A DNA stretch of 64,000 nt from Paraspadella gotoi (lineage: Eukaryota; Chaetognatha). Position numbers and translations under genes: made by a program. The DNA lies in assembly GCA_051294375.1 (NCBI GenBank), contig CM119265.1, positions 9,060,772 to 9,124,771 of the forward strand, given 5' to 3'. Shown piece after piece: positions 13,101-26,389 of this stretch; position 1 is the stretch's first letter, and each line of letters opens with the position of its first letter. The notes under the pieces are model-generated. The model searched no databases, was not told the DNA's origin, and saw nothing but the letters and a program-made list of their open reading frames with translations.

Positions 13101-16100
13101 ATACCTTGACTCTGATTCAGTCATATTAAATCGTAGCAAAGACATTAAAATTTCCCTTTTTTTTCCGGGATTTTCTGATTCGGTTTGTCACTTTCCAATC
13201 CTCGTCCCTCCCCCATCCCCTCACTTGGATTGGGCTGAATGACGGCCTCGACTCCGGCTGTTAACTTCTCCGTCCAGTTCTTCGTCCGATCGGCGCGACC
13301 CATCAGATCCTCGAACTGAAGGTCCAACTCCGTCTTCTCCGCGTGGCCGAACTTTTCCTCCGTGAACTGTAAGATCGAAAGGAGGGGGCGGAGAGGGGGG
13401 GGACAAGAGAATGGTTAGACACCAGATTGAGACTTAAGATGTAGCGGCGAACTTTATAACTTTAACTTTATAATGACAGTTATAATTGTTAAAAAAATCA
13501 TTAGAATTACGCCTAGCGATTTTGGAAAGAGGATATATACTTAGTTGTATACAAATTTGGATGGGGCTTAAGTTTCGCGGCCTTATTTTCGTGAAATACA
13601 AACACGGCGCTTAAAAATGAAAAGAAACCAAAGCTTAAGTCCCGTTTTTATTTCAGATGACGAAGGCATGAAAAATAACTGAAGTCTACCACTACGTGTA
13701 GGTAACAAGTATATAAAACGCACTGTTCTTAACGATCCCCCTACCAGTTCAAATCTCCATAGGAACGGAAACAACATAAAAGCGAAGGTTTTTCATTATT
13801 TCTGTTTATTTTCGTGGAAGAGAACTCGTAAAAACTGAGTCCGCGGAGACCGAATGAAGCTTTATTCTAAAGCTTTTATATTTCAGAGTTTCATCCGGTG
13901 AAGAAGCAGGAATAAAAACTGAGGAGCTTTCAACCATTCTGGAAGAAAAAGCGGTAGACTTAACGGAGTAAAAACAAACTCACTATTTAACACATAACAA
14001 TCAGTACTATTTATGAATTATTAACATTATTCTCTGGTTTACATGTACTACTACTAGTACCCATTACCCGAGTATATTTTTGACTTGTGTGAAGTGTACC
14101 TCTCTCACTCTCTCTCTCGCTCTCTCTCTCTCTCTTTTTCCGTCCTACAACCAAATATCTTCCTCCCCGTGCTTCTCGCGATTCGCCCGATCACGCGATT
14201 CGCGAATGACACGTGATCGAGGAAACGCACCGGGAATGACGTCATCGATTCCGCGCTCAAAACGACCGGCGTTGCCATGACTACCAACTCGCGACGTCGA
14301 AATCACCGTCTTTACATCCGAGCGCGAGGACTGAAGCCCAATTAAAAGCCTAGCTCCAGTCAAAAATTCCACGACCGTTTAGAAAGGATGATTCTGCGAA
14401 TGTACGGGCGTCGCTTCATAGTTGGTGGAGGTTAATTTACCGCCACCCTCTATCAACCGCTCCCGCCACAACCCTTCCCCTATCAATTGATGCTTGAAGA
14501 CGAAATCTCTTGGTTCGCCTCCCGCGCTTAAAAAAGCGAGGAGCGAGCCAAGAAACGTCGGGGTATTTATCGTCATTGCGTTCGTTTAAGTCGTTATGTA
14601 CAATTGTACATACGTTGTTGGGTTCGACGCTGTTTTCGTCGTCGATGGTGCTATTTTTATCGTCGCTCGGTTCGTCCCAAGTTCGACGTTTTCCTCGTCG
14701 CGTTCGTCGTCGTCGTCGTGGTAGATCTTCGTCATTAATCACGCCGGGGTCTTGTCTTGGCTTCAGAGGAGAGAGGGGTGCCCGGTTGTTTTCACTTTTG
14801 CAGAGAATCGGAATTTGAGAAAACTTTGACAAGACTGGTCAATTTTATCATAATCGCTATTTTCAGAGAGTATTAAAAATAAAAAATAACAAATTATGGC
14901 AACGGGAGGATAGCCTGTGATACCCGGGGCGCAGGGTATGTCACCAACTGGCGTAGGGGCTGCGGACCCTCAGTGACCGCCTCCTGTCACTGGCATGTTT
15001 ATACCGGCACCGTCACATTTAAGACAGAACCGAGATACCCGGGGATTGAACCCGGGACGCACGGATGGAATGAGATGATTTAGCCTGCTCAGCCATTGAG
15101 ACGAGGCTGAGGACAGACAGCAGTGAGGCAGCTTTAAGTCTTGCTGCCACAAAATCCTATTAATATTGAACAAGATAAATTTGAGATAAGTTTTATAAGA
15201 CGCTATCATTACAGACGACAAACTGAGGTTGGAGCGCCAATAAGAATAGCTGACACAGCATTCAAATTTGGCATCAACAAAATATCAAATCTTATTGAAT
15301 TGCTTAAGCTTCATGATTAATTAACGCCTTGGATTTTTTACTAAATTATTATTGCGATAAAATATTTTAAATAATAAATCTTTTGTTTTCATGCAACTTT
15401 TAAAAATTTTTTGACTTTTTCTAAAGAAATAAACTATAACGGGTGGAAGAAATCTAAATGACGCTTTAATTATGTAGACTAACAATAAAAAAATATTATC
15501 TGCACAAATTTATAAAATTTATAAATTTCAAAACTGAGCAAACCGACAACATTTATGAGGAAGTCGCTTACACCCCGCATATTGATGACAGGATCGTCTT
15601 AAATCCTAAAAATCTATTATCCAAGCTCAAACAGTAAATCCACCTGGCAGTCGTGGCACCTACTCGAGTTTTTCGTTCCTTAATAAGCTAGTAAGACTTT
15701 CATTTTTTTAAAAATTTTCCAATTTTAGCATTATAGTACAATTATTTTACAACAATTACTGTTCAAAAACATTTTGTTGTATATATCAACATATATTGGA
15801 AATTAAAAAACTATTTCTCTGATACAAAATTATCACTTAAAATATACTTAAATTATTAAAAAATAAAAACGGAATTAGTAGTCGCATTGGTGAATGGTAT
15901 TTTACACTAATTTAGACAATATTGAGAATTCAATAAACGTACGTGTCGTTAAACTTTGTTAAGCTTCGATATTTGTATCATTCTTCATCTATCTTTGCAG
16001 GATAGAGGCTCACCCTATCGCCATGGCCTTTCTCCCAACCATCAAATCACTAGTTTTGTGTATTGTGGCAGCAAGACTTAAAGCTGCCTCACTGCTGTCC

Positions 16101-17816
16101 GTCCTCAGCCTCATCTCAATGGCTGAGCAGGCTAAATCATCTCATTCCATCCGTGCGTCCCGGGTTCAATCCCTGGGTATCCCGGTTCTGGCTTAAATGT
16201 GACGGTGCCGGTATAAACATGCCAGTGACAGGAGGCGGTCACTGAGGGTCCGCAGCCCCTACGCCAGTTGGTGAGATACCCCGCGCCCCGGGTATCACAG
16301 GCTATCCTCCCGTTGCCATAGTATTACCTTTTAGTCTGTACTAATCTTTTCAGAATTGTTTCTGAAGCAAATTCTGCAATGAATTTTTTTACTTAAGGTT
16401 TCTTATTATCAATGACAAAAACTATATCATAATAATAAGGAAAAAAATGTATATAAGATTGTCAACAACTTTGAATTTAATAGCCTAAAAATAGCAAAAA
16501 CTAGGTTGGAACGTCAATTCTAATAATCCTACCTACATATAGTTGTTGTGCTGTTCATTTGTTCATAGTTTAAGTAACATGCTACTTAAGATAATTAAGT
16601 TATTGGAATTTCTATAATGTATCTGCTGGTGTGGCACATGCCACTAAACACCTCATTATCATTCAAAGGCCCCGAGATTGAATCTCGCTCATGAGTCTTT
16701 TGTTTATAATTCATTTAATTAATATTTCATTGAGAAGTTCCATATTTACAAATTAAAGATAAAGTTAACTGTCACATAATTAGCTACTCGCCCTGATGGC
16801 TGGATCCTGACTGGTTAGTTCAGGGTTCCAGCCAGTATTACCTACCTATATACCAGAGAAATTATTCTCGTCGTTCACCTAAGCCAAACTAAAACGATAG
16901 GTCAATAATATGTGTCAGGTAATATCTAATGATAATAAAATAAAATGTATTTTGATGCTAGTGCGGAGTACAATAAATATTCCCCGATCTAATACTTAAA
17001 GGAGTGGTCTTTTCATACAATTGAAACATTCTTTGAAATATTATACCACTTCATTGAAAGGGAAGCAAGGTACTCTGGGAGTAAATAAACGAGACTGTGA
17101 GAGAGTCTTGATTGAAAGCTTGCAGGAACTTGCTATGTCATTATCTTGTAAGAGTGATGGAGGCCTTAAACCACCAAAGCCTGTCCAAAGTTAGGGGCAA
17201 GATAGCTTATTTATTAAATGAATGGATAATTTTTATATTGGTTGTACCAATTTCATAATAAGATAATCATAATAATAATAATCATATAATAACTTGGTGG
17301 GCATTGTTAGAACTGAAATGGCAACGCCCGGAACGTACGAGAACAAGCATGAACAAGAATCACCCTCACAGAAAGTGAAGAAAAAGAGGAAGCTTCACGC
17401 ACGGACCATAATGAGGGGGGAGAGTGGGAAAAGGAGGGTATTGGGGGGACTAATTTTGGAGCGGAAATTCGAAAGCGAGGCGTCACAACCGCCTGACGTC
17501 GGCGACGCTTCCATCAGGCATCGCATTGGATTATTTAAGAAATGGCGGCAGAGGAAGATCGAGCGACGACGACGACGAAGTATGAGGGCGTCGGCCCCAT
17601 AGCTTACATCAAATATCGAGCTATATTGGAAAAAAGACTTGAGATCCTTTTTTTATTTGGAGCTCCTCTCTCTTTTTTTATATACTTTTTACTCGTTTTT
17701 TAGCTTAAAAATTATTTTTCTTTTTTTTTGCTCCCAGTTCGAAAAGAATTTTTAAAAAGAAAAAATATTAAAGATGGGACGAAAAAAAGTAAAACAGAGA
17801 AAAGAAAAGAACACAC

Positions 17817-17914
<98 letters not shown>

Positions 17915-20900
17915 CTTGAGACTAGACCGATGGAAATGAAAGCGAAAGCCGGACGAACGAGTCTCTGGAGCGGAAGCGGTGGGAGTGAAAAAGACGAAGG
18001 AACCCAGTTTTGGTGGTCATTATTAATACATTTACTAAAGTAAGTTTAGATAAAAATTGCATAATATAAGATAAGAGAGAGTTAAAAATAGAAAATAAGA
18101 AAAAAGGCGTGTGACGACGTGACTTTGATGCATTTAGAAAAAAAAAGCGCGAAAGTCAAAACCTAATAAAATGAGAGCGAATGATTATTATTCCAACGAC
18201 GCCGATCATGGGCTCAACAAAGATTGTGTGAGGCGATCGTAATCGTTAGTGAAAACGTGTTACCGGTGAGAGCCTCACAGCGGGAAAAGATAACGCGGTG
18301 AGAAATCGTGAGGCCGAGAGAGAAATATGCGACGGTGAGCGAGACGCTGCGGGTAAACTGAGCCGTGAAAGGGAAAACTCGTTTCCGAAGACAAAGGAGG
18401 AAAGAAAAGAAAAAAGACGGAAAGACGGCGGGAAAAGAGGAAAAAAGTAGAGGAAATGAGGAGGTAGAAAATGGAGGAAAGAAAGGTGGCGGGAAAAGAG
18501 AAGAAGTGGGGGAAAGATGGCGAGAAAAGAGGAAGTGGGAAGTGGGAAATGAATAGATGGGAAAGAAAAGATTGCAGGAAAAGAGAGAATGTGGAAGAGC
18601 AATAGCAGGAAGAAATGGAGGAAAGGTGACGGGGAAAAAAAAGGAAAGTGGAGGAAATAAAATAAAATAAGAGTTCGAATTGAGAAGTGAGAAGAAATCC
18701 ATCGTAAAGAGAAAAAGGGAGCGAGGAAGAAAAAAAGCGACATTTATTAAGGGAAGAAGGGCGGAATGAAATAGGATGTAAGAAATAGTGATAAGAAGTC
18801 CAGAGTAGAATTTTCCAAGAAGACTGTACAATACATAATTTTGCTCGTATTGTGAAGCTAAGCTCGGTGATTTTTACAGAATACACTGAATTTTTGGTTA
18901 AATTTGCTTCCGAAACTTTTAATCTTTTACCCTCGTTAAGTATCCGAGTTGAAATATGATGGTAATTCTCATTCGAGGCCATACTAAGTTTTAAGACGGC
19001 AATGAAATAAGATTAACGGTTAATGAGGCTTCAATCTAACGCTATCAAAAAACTCTTTAAAAATCAATCGGAAGTTGCAACATACTAATTACGCCTATAA
19101 AGAACACCGGGCATAAAGCCGTTAATCAAGAAAAGGGGGAGAAGTCACGATGGATGGAAAAAATACAGAGAGGAGACGAAAAAGATAGGCATAGGGAGAG
19201 AGCTTGCAACTCTTTTATCAGTCTGCAATTTGACAAGAATTCTGGCCGAGACAAACGAAAGTCTATTACGAAACCATTTTCTCCTAAGCCAATGACCCGA
19301 AAATCTGACAACCGCATATCACAAAAACGAGTTGGGAAATGACAAGTAAATCTTCCCTAAGAGACAAAAGATGCTTTCCCCCCCCCTTTGTTTGGAGGTT
19401 GGTTTCTAAACGAGAAGTTTTATGCCGAAGTAGATAGTGAACTCGATACTGCGATACTCTAGCAGCGAAGACGGGAAATGTCACGACGTCAACGAGATAT
19501 TATGTTGTCGACGTCGCGTCATAGAACTCGAAAATCAATAAATATCTTAAAATATGTCGGACAAAAATCGATATAATTTCTTTTTTTCTTTTGACGTATG
19601 AATAGATATAACAAATAATATAACAAATAATATAACAAACTACAAATAAAGCACAAAGCAAAAAAAGGATCAAGCAGCAAAAGGCTACCGAAGTCCCGCG
19701 GAGATTGAAACTGCGCAAGAGTGAGAAATAAAACTCGACGAGAACATTCCTGAGGCGCTTGATTGAAAAAAAAAAATTGTGTGGCGAAAGAAAAAAACTC
19801 TCGGGACTGCGAAAGCGAGAGCACCGAGATCAAATTAAAAGGGATTCTCCAAAAGACAAAGGAATTACTAGATTTAAATGAAAAAGAAATTGTTGAAAAA
19901 GTATAAATGAAAATTCAATGTAATGAAAAAAAAAGGCAATTAATTATCGAATAAAATAACTAGATGTAAGATATAAAAAATGAGAGGTATAAATTATAAA
20001 TATAATGAAAAAAGGAAAAGATGTATATAAATTAGAAAAATTAAATATGGAAACGAAAAATTGTAATAAAATAAAATAAAACCTAAAAACGAAAGAGAAA
20101 ATAAGCGCTAAAGTGGGAGACCGGAAACGGCAGGTCGAGCCACTCAGACGGCATGAAATGGCCAAAACCCAAGAGACGGAGAGAGAGAGAGAGCGAGAGA
20201 CAGATAGAGACCGAGAGACCCAGACAGACTTAGAGTGACATCGAAAAGGAAAAGGTCGCGGGGAAAATCTGCGCCAATCGGTCGAGCGGGAAAAGGCGAT
20301 GGTGAGGGTGAGTTTAAAGTCACTGCCCACGACCTCACTTAAAGTACGAGAGAAGCGAGTGGAGAAAACGCGATTTGGGTCAACGTTAAAAGGGTTTGGA
20401 CGCTGTCGGCGAATGAGGGCCTTGTTGAAAGTCTGCGCCTTAATCCAATGGTTGATATGAAGACTCGCAGTGAATCAAAAGGATAACAAAGGGGGCGTGG
20501 AATGAAGGAAGGGCTAAGGGCTAAGGAGATCGGAACAAAAGAGATTTGAGGTCATCGCCAGGTTGAAAAAGTGAAAGGTCTATAAAATTTTAAAAAATGG
20601 AAGTGGCAAATACAATTGAAGAGTCGAAAAAATGGAAATGGAAAGGTCATAAAGAAAAGTATAAGCAGAACAAAAAAAAAATATACAGACCGGAAGGGCT
20701 AATATGGAATGAAATATCGGAAAGAGGTCAAGACTTAAGATTGTAAAGAACTTAACTGACCAAACAAATTGGAAGGGTAAAACGGGAATGGAAGGGTCAA
20801 AGAAAATAAAAGGGTCAGAAGGAACACGAGGGCGAGAAAGAAAGGGAGGGTTAAGATGGCGAAAAGAGCCCTACGGACAGAATTCCAAATTCGCCAAAAA

Positions 20901-21635
20901 AAAAATCCCCTTCAAGAGAAAAGAAAATAGAATTTAGTCTCTGTTCGATTTTCCTCGCAATTTATTCGACGTCATTGTGACCCATTTATATATCGACGCC
21001 AAGAACTGAAAAAAAAAGCGACGAATTGAATTTCCCTCGTCACTTCGTTTGTGGATTGAAGTGAAGTGAAGTGGAGAGGATTGGAGTGAAGTGATGCAGT
21101 AGTAGTGGAGTGGATTAGAGATGCAGTGAATTGATGGGAGTGGTGTTGAGTGAGGTGATAAAGGAGTGGAGTGGATAATTTTGTGGAGTGCTGTTGTGTC
21201 CGGATGATAAAAATTGCTACAAGTCCACTTCACTCCGAAACATGGCGAAATGCAAACGGGAGAATTGTTTATTTACGGCCAACCGCGCTCTGAGGACGAG
21301 CGGGACCGGCGACTGGCGAAATGAGATTAACCGAGAGAAGAAAGACGAAACGAGCAAGTCACGTGATCAATTCGCTTGTTTCTAGATGGTCGTCTTCTCT
21401 TTCTTTCAAATGCAGTGTTGAAATGGCTAATGGAAAAAATGTATATACCTTCAATTGTTGATAAATGCTTATAAATTGCATTTGTTTATGACGGTTGCCA
21501 AGTTACAAACCCGCTTTCACGACCATCGTCTCATCACGCGCCTCCAGACTTTTGTGCACACGCCTTTAAACTCGGTCTCTCTAGTAGCGAGAGAGTCCCT
21601 CGCTCACGCGACATCGACCCACGTTAAAGCTTAAT

Positions 21636-21690
<55 letters not shown>

Positions 21691-23266
21691 CTCTCATAAC
21701 CGCCTCAAGGCTCACGCGTCATTGTCCCGATTTTCGCCGCCATCTTTTTTTCCTGAGTCGTCACTTTCTCTTTAGCATCGAAAGGGAAAAAAGAAATAAG
21801 AGTGATCTTGGTCTGTCAGTCGTTGATTCTTACTTTCACCGTCAAACAGACATTAATATTAAGAAACACCGGCCGGGATATTAATAATAGATCTCAAACA
21901 GCTCCAAAACAGAGAAGAAAAAATCGATCAAAATGAGGCACAAACGGCGATGCCACGCCCACGTCGCCCACTCGGCAATTCGAAGGTGAATGACGGTCAT
22001 TTTTGTGATGGTCATTGAAGAGAATACTCGATGAGTGGCGCGGATATGTTGGTTTCGAGGCATTTAAAAAAAAAGTATTAATGGTCGGTTAACTTGATAT
22101 CAATCAGTATTAACGGAAAAATTAGCCCTAATATGTTAAAGTGAATGGCATTTTAGAAATATATCGATTATAACTTTTATAAAGCGATAATACAAAATTC
22201 TTTTCTATTTCCGGAACGAAAAGAAACGACGAGAGCCACAACGACGCCCGGCACGCCCACCCGTGTCAGTTAGACCCGCGAAGAGGCGGACGGAGGAAGG
22301 AAAGGTGAGGAAAGGTGAGGCGAGTGAGATTCTCTGAATCGGAACGGAGAAGGAAAGGTCAAGTTTGGATCGGAGATGTCGAAGGTAAGGAGAGAGAAAA
22401 AAGGAAAGGGCAGGAAATAAAGGGTGGAAAGCGAAAGACGGAAAAGAAAAGGGGGGAAAAAAAGAATAATCGGCCGGAATTATGGATTAAGAAGGCGCGA
22501 GAGAGAGAGAGAGAGAGCGAAAAGGAAAAAAAAAACGAAAAAAACTAAAAAACAAAGAAAGAAAAACGAGACGCGCGTGGATTGGGAAGGAAACCAGGAG
22601 GTAAGAGGATGACGAATGGCCGAGGAACAAAGGAAAGTGGAGGAAAGGGAAAAACCAACGAGACTGGATTAACGATGAGTTGTAGAGAACGGAACAAAAT
22701 TGGAAAATATATCTAATATTATTTAATATAATATAATATGTATGGGTCCTGTCAGAGGAGCGGTTACCCCAGAAGTGTCTTGCTTTGCGAACACAGAGGG
22801 AAGTCGTGAGGACTGTGGATGGAACGCAACGCCTGGGATGGTGCGGTCCCCCTGTGAGTCAATGAGCTTGGCTGAACGTTGGTGGATATGAGGCGGTGTG
22901 AATATACCGTCACAATATACTATTATAATGGACTAAATATAGGTAATATGAAGGGAATTCACGGAGAAAATTGATTCTCGGGAAACTTATGCGAGAGATT
23001 TTTGAGTAAAACTTCTGTGAAATTTGATTATGTATAGGACGCCGCGCCGCCATCGACGATGAAGACGAATCGGATAATTTGAACGCGACGGGGAAAATAT
23101 TTCGAGCGCCGTCATCCGGGGAGAACGATTCGCGATAAAAGCTTCGCGCGACTCAAGAATTATTAAAAACAAAAGGCGTCGAAAAAAGGAACTAATTTTT
23201 TTTTTAGTCGAAAAGCTATTGTGCTTATGGTGACATGAATAGGTTTTGTCGCGCGATTTCCTCTCT

Positions 23267-23321
<55 letters not shown>

Positions 23322-25448
23322 CCATACTTTTTTCGAATAATCATATTTTCATTTTTTTGAAAACAACCAAGTGAGAAAAACTTGATTGTATATCTATTAT
23401 CGGGTGAAAAAGTAAAGTGAAAATTATTAGCGTGAAATAACATATAAACAAGAAAAATAAAAAAAGAAATTGTGAAAGTGAACATGATTTGAAGAATAAA
23501 ATATATTAAAAATAAATAAAACTTTACGTAAGTGAAAAAGAAAATTAAGAATCTAAATTTAAGGGAAAGAGGTAGAAAATGAGGAGAAAAGTGAGAGAAA
23601 ATAGAGATAAATTATGGAAAACGGTTGGGGGGGAAGGACATGGATAAAAAAAAGGGAAAAAAAGGTTTGGAAACGCGAAGGCGCGTGGGCGGATGATGGA
23701 GTACGGAATTCGCGGAGAAAAAACCGCGAAAATGGATCAAGACAAAATGGGACCGGAAATTGAAAAAGATTGGACACATCATTCCATACAATTTTATTAA
23801 ATTTTTTTTTATCTTGTCAGCGTTAATATGAGTTTTCTATAGTGAGACTATTTATTTTGGTCGTCGTTTTGACGATATTGTAATATTTATAACTGTAACT
23901 TTGAATTGTATTTGCGATTAATGTTATATAGATGATGACAATGGAGAAATAATAGAACAATTTTTATAATAATATATCGAGGAGTGCATCGCATAACTAC
24001 TGAAACGTTCACCTAATTTTCAAACAACTATGTATTAGACAACCCCCTTTAAGAAAAAGGGTCATTCAATTCAACTTCAAAATAGGCTAAAATGGAGTAC
24101 AAATTCAGAAAGCTGAGCTCCTGGCGATTCGAAAATGTATCCACTTTAAGCATTTGATGCATTCTACCCCATTTTATATCGGTTTTAATTATAATATAAA
24201 ATAAAAGAAACCTATCTGAGAGTTGCAGGTCAAACGAAAAAGGCCAATCCATCTGATATTTTTTATGAATTTTTTATTACTGAATTAGAAAAATGTATAG
24301 AGAGACATTTTTAAATTTCAACTTGTATCCTTGAAAATGAAACGTTTTTAAACTTTAACCCTGAATTCTTTCTAACTGCGAACGCTGTTTTCTCAATATG
24401 TCTCTCTATTTACATTTTTACAAATGTTTTTAAGATTGCTAATCAAATTTTTAATTCAATATTATTGCAGTCGTTTAGGCTGCAACTCTTCAAATTTCAG
24501 TGTAGATTCATTGTAGCTCGAATTTTCTTTACCATCTATTTAACTGAGATTTTGTTCATGACTGGAAAAACCAACAGAGTAACGAGATTAATTGTTTAAT
24601 TTCTCCCCTTTCTAAACTATCCCATTACCGCGTTTTAACTTCTTTACCTAGAATTTTTTTAAAAACCAGATTGGAAAAAACAAATCTTTAAAAAAATGTG
24701 CTTACCCATTTACTTAACAATTTTGTTATTTACCCATTTTTAAAAAAAATTATTTGAAAACGGAATGCTTTACATATAAATAAGAACTTATTTTTTTTGT
24801 GTATTACTGATGACTATAATTGTATTTCTCGATATATTAGCTCTAACACATCAATGATTACGTATTGTTTAGCTGAATGACCTTTCCTCTTAAACAAACG
24901 CAGTAGGTCATCCGCCTCATTGACGCCGACAAAAGTCAATTGGCTGCTAGAAACAAAAGACGGACGAGATAAGAAACGAGATCGTGGATCGAGGGTCAGA
25001 TCAGTTCGCGACCTCTAAAAAGCGCAAGATAAGTCAAGGAGGTTCGAATATTTAGATAAGATGAATCATGAAGTGAGTTAGGGTCAAATGGTTGCGATTT
25101 GAGACATTTTTTCTAATTTAAAGTTTTAAATCGTCTTATGAGAAATAAAGTTCGAGTATAATATCCCCAACTGAGCTTGAGGTTGGCAGCAAGAGGAACA
25201 CGTAAATCGCGCATTATTACGAACTAAGTTTTGTATGTGAGTAAAGTAGGTAAAATCGACATCATTAATATTTATCGTAAGGATTTTTACAAGACTAAAT
25301 CAATTTATCCGTCGTGATATTTTATAACAAAATCGTCCCGCTTCTAAATGACAGAAAGTCATATCTCGGCCGGAATGCTCACCTGTACGGCCCGGCTGAA
25401 GAGGGTGCCCGCCCCCGTCGCGAATTTTTTCATGTTGAAATTCTCCAT
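10083..25448 (-). CDS. SH3GLB: Endophilin-B (SH3GLB family), 5' part: exons 1-6
   Basis: Endophilin-B proteins bind and bend membranes through an N-terminal amphipathic helix and BAR domain, in mitochondrial, endosomal and autophagic membrane dynamics. Exons, in transcript order: 25,383-25,448; 13,225-13,366; 12,659-12,787; 11,650-11,783; 11,279-11,371; 10,083-10,118. All phases join without a stop, giving the first 200 residues. The start is MENFNMKKF, the family's helix-0 motif, followed by LFSRAVQFTEEKFG. Exon 2 has KNWTEKL, the exon 2-3 joint gives QPNPNARIEDMLYNKL, and exon 4 has NFLQPLRNFLEGD, all typical of endophilin-B. Exon 6 encodes only TAGMNPEDNVGQ and resembles an alternatively used small exon. 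The rest of the BAR domain and the SH3 domain should lie left of the window. Copy L, with broken exons 2 and 3, lies just downstream of exon 6. Intron 1 is about 12 kb. Confidence 0.85.
10131..10162 (+). repeat. (GA)n microsatellite next to SH3GLB exon 6
   Basis: Pure GA repeat. On the minus strand it is a CT tract 13 nt upstream of the exon 6 acceptor, so it can serve as the polypyrimidine tract. Confidence 0.9.
10163..11278. other. SH3GLB intron 5, no gene seen
   Basis: AT-rich DNA between exons 5 and 6 of SH3GLB. Short open frames here do not show coding character. No RNA gene or element recognised. Confidence 0.6.
12905..13095 (+). repeat. 20-bp minisatellite
   Basis: About nine to ten imperfect units of the form TTGGTCAACTGGCATAATTT, in SH3GLB intron 2. 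At the matching place in copy L (about 545-700) only scattered fragments of this motif remain. Confidence 0.85.
14895..15151 (-). mobile_element. tRNA-derived SINE-like element, minus copy of an inverted pair
   Basis: About 257 bp. The minus strand carries TGGCTGAGCAGG (A-box-like) and GGTTCAATCC (B-box-like). It is near-identical in inverted orientation to 16,065-16,319, about 910 bp away. Confidence 0.65.
15152..16064. other. Spacer between inverted SINEs
   Basis: About 910 bp of AT-rich sequence with no open frame of note and no recognisable gene. It is also present between the corresponding elements in copy L (2,755-3,678). Confidence 0.5.
16065..16319 (+). mobile_element. tRNA-derived SINE-like element, plus copy of an inverted pair
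   Basis: Best-preserved copy: starts GTGGCAGCAAGACTTAAAGC, has TGGCTGAGCAGG and CGGGTTCAATCCC, and ends CTCCCGTTGCCAT. Head and B-box region resemble the element at 54,090-54,305. Confidence 0.65.
17008..17285 (+). repeat. Dispersed repeat, copy in R
   Basis: Fullest plus-strand copy of the repeat also at 5,050-5,290 and (inverted) 34,130-34,405. It begins near TCATACAATTGAAACATTC and ends near GTACCAATTTCAT. Non-coding; class unknown. Confidence 0.7.
17821..17912 (+). repeat. Pure (GA)n microsatellite
   Basis: About 46 uninterrupted AG units. The matching L tract is interrupted. Confidence 0.95.
21637..21687 (+). repeat. (CT)n microsatellite
   Basis: Uninterrupted CT repeat, preceded by AGCTTAATGG. 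Confidence 0.95.
22741..22915. other. GC-richer unclassified segment
   Basis: About 175 bp of balanced composition inside AT- and purine-rich intron DNA, ending in ATATACCGTCAC. It stands out like a repeat fragment, but I see no second copy in the window and no pol III boxes. Confidence 0.3.
23261..23321 (+). repeat. (CT)n microsatellite
   Basis: CT repeat with three CC interruptions at its left end. Confidence 0.95.
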
Positions 25449-26313
25449 GACGATGGATTTAAGCTCCTTTCTTTCTAAGAAAGAGAGAGAGAGAGAGAAA
25501 AAGAGTGAGAGTCTCCTTTGGATTCACACCATTTGAACTGTGTGAGAATAGGATTCTGTAAGAGAGAGAGATAGAGAGAGTCACAGAGAGAGAGAGAGCA
25601 GGAATGACGTTCCGACGAACGGAGAAGAGGAGGAGCACATAACACGGCTTTTCGTGTATACGCAGGAACGGAGAATCGAGATGGAGAGAAGAACAAGAAA
25701 AAAAAATTAACCGGGAGACCAGAGCCAAAAAACCAACGAGGCCCCGACCCTGCATTTTTAAAGGGCACTTACAGAGCCGTGCTCGAGGAAATTACAAGAG
25801 GAGAGAGAAAGAAAGAAACGCGATATTTATCTCTGGAATAGAAAAATAAGAAATGAAAGAGGAAAGAAATATGCTTGTAGTTGAACAGAAGATCATCGGT
25901 CAGAGACATGAATGAGCTTCTGTGAAAGAGAAAAAAAATGAATGTTCAGTTCGAAATTCCACCACTAGAGGCGCTCTAAGTCGTCGCTCTTAACCTAAAT
26001 CTTGTAAAGACAAAATAACAACAAATTTCCTGCTATGGTCTTATAGAGAACTGTCATCATCGATTCAAAAAAGAGCTTTGAGCCTCGACCGGCTTTCGCC
26101 CCGGGGCGATCAACATGCGATCTTAAGCCTTAAGGTCGTTACGTTCGGTCATCATTTTTTGATTGGTCACTGGTCAGGTCCCATGTCTTTCGGATCAAAT
26201 TCTCCTGAAATGAAGTAAAGAGATCACAGAACTGTGGCAGTGTGGCGTTATATAGTATAATTTTCGCCAAGGAAGAATATAAGAATATAAGAAAAAAATA
26301 AAAAGATAAAAAA

Positions 26314-26389
<76 letters not shown>

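Larger units (their letters stand above)
12310..21450 (+). repeat. Right copy (R) of the large direct duplication
   Basis: Counterpart of copy L (1-9,665). It carries the intact SH3GLB exons 2 and 3, a 20-bp minisatellite, the inverted SINE pair, the dispersed repeat, a pure GA tract and long purine-rich stretches. 16,320-21,450 holds no supported gene. The long open frames on its minus strand (18,214-18,982) are by-products of purine-rich DNA. Similarity to L stops at about 21,450, after a block ending near ATGTATATACCTTC. Confidence 0.85.
21451..25382. other. SH3GLB intron 1, unduplicated part
   Basis: About 3.9 kb between the right end of copy R and exon 1. It holds two microsatellites and otherwise AT-rich or purine-rich DNA. 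Two short exon-like stretches (22,315-22,390 and 23,042-23,147, plus strand) are discussed among the rejected items. No gene supported. Confidence 0.6.

Noticed and set aside
22315-22548. Plus-strand frame with RRVRFSE, a PP1-docking-like motif, and a following GT
   Set aside because: Closed by a stop just upstream and lacking an ATG. It sits in purine-rich DNA and no partner exon could be linked securely.
23042-23147. Acidic exon-like stretch (RRAAIDDEDESDNLN) after an AG
   Set aside because: Phase would fit the RRVRFSE stretch, but there is no start exon, family resemblance or independent support.
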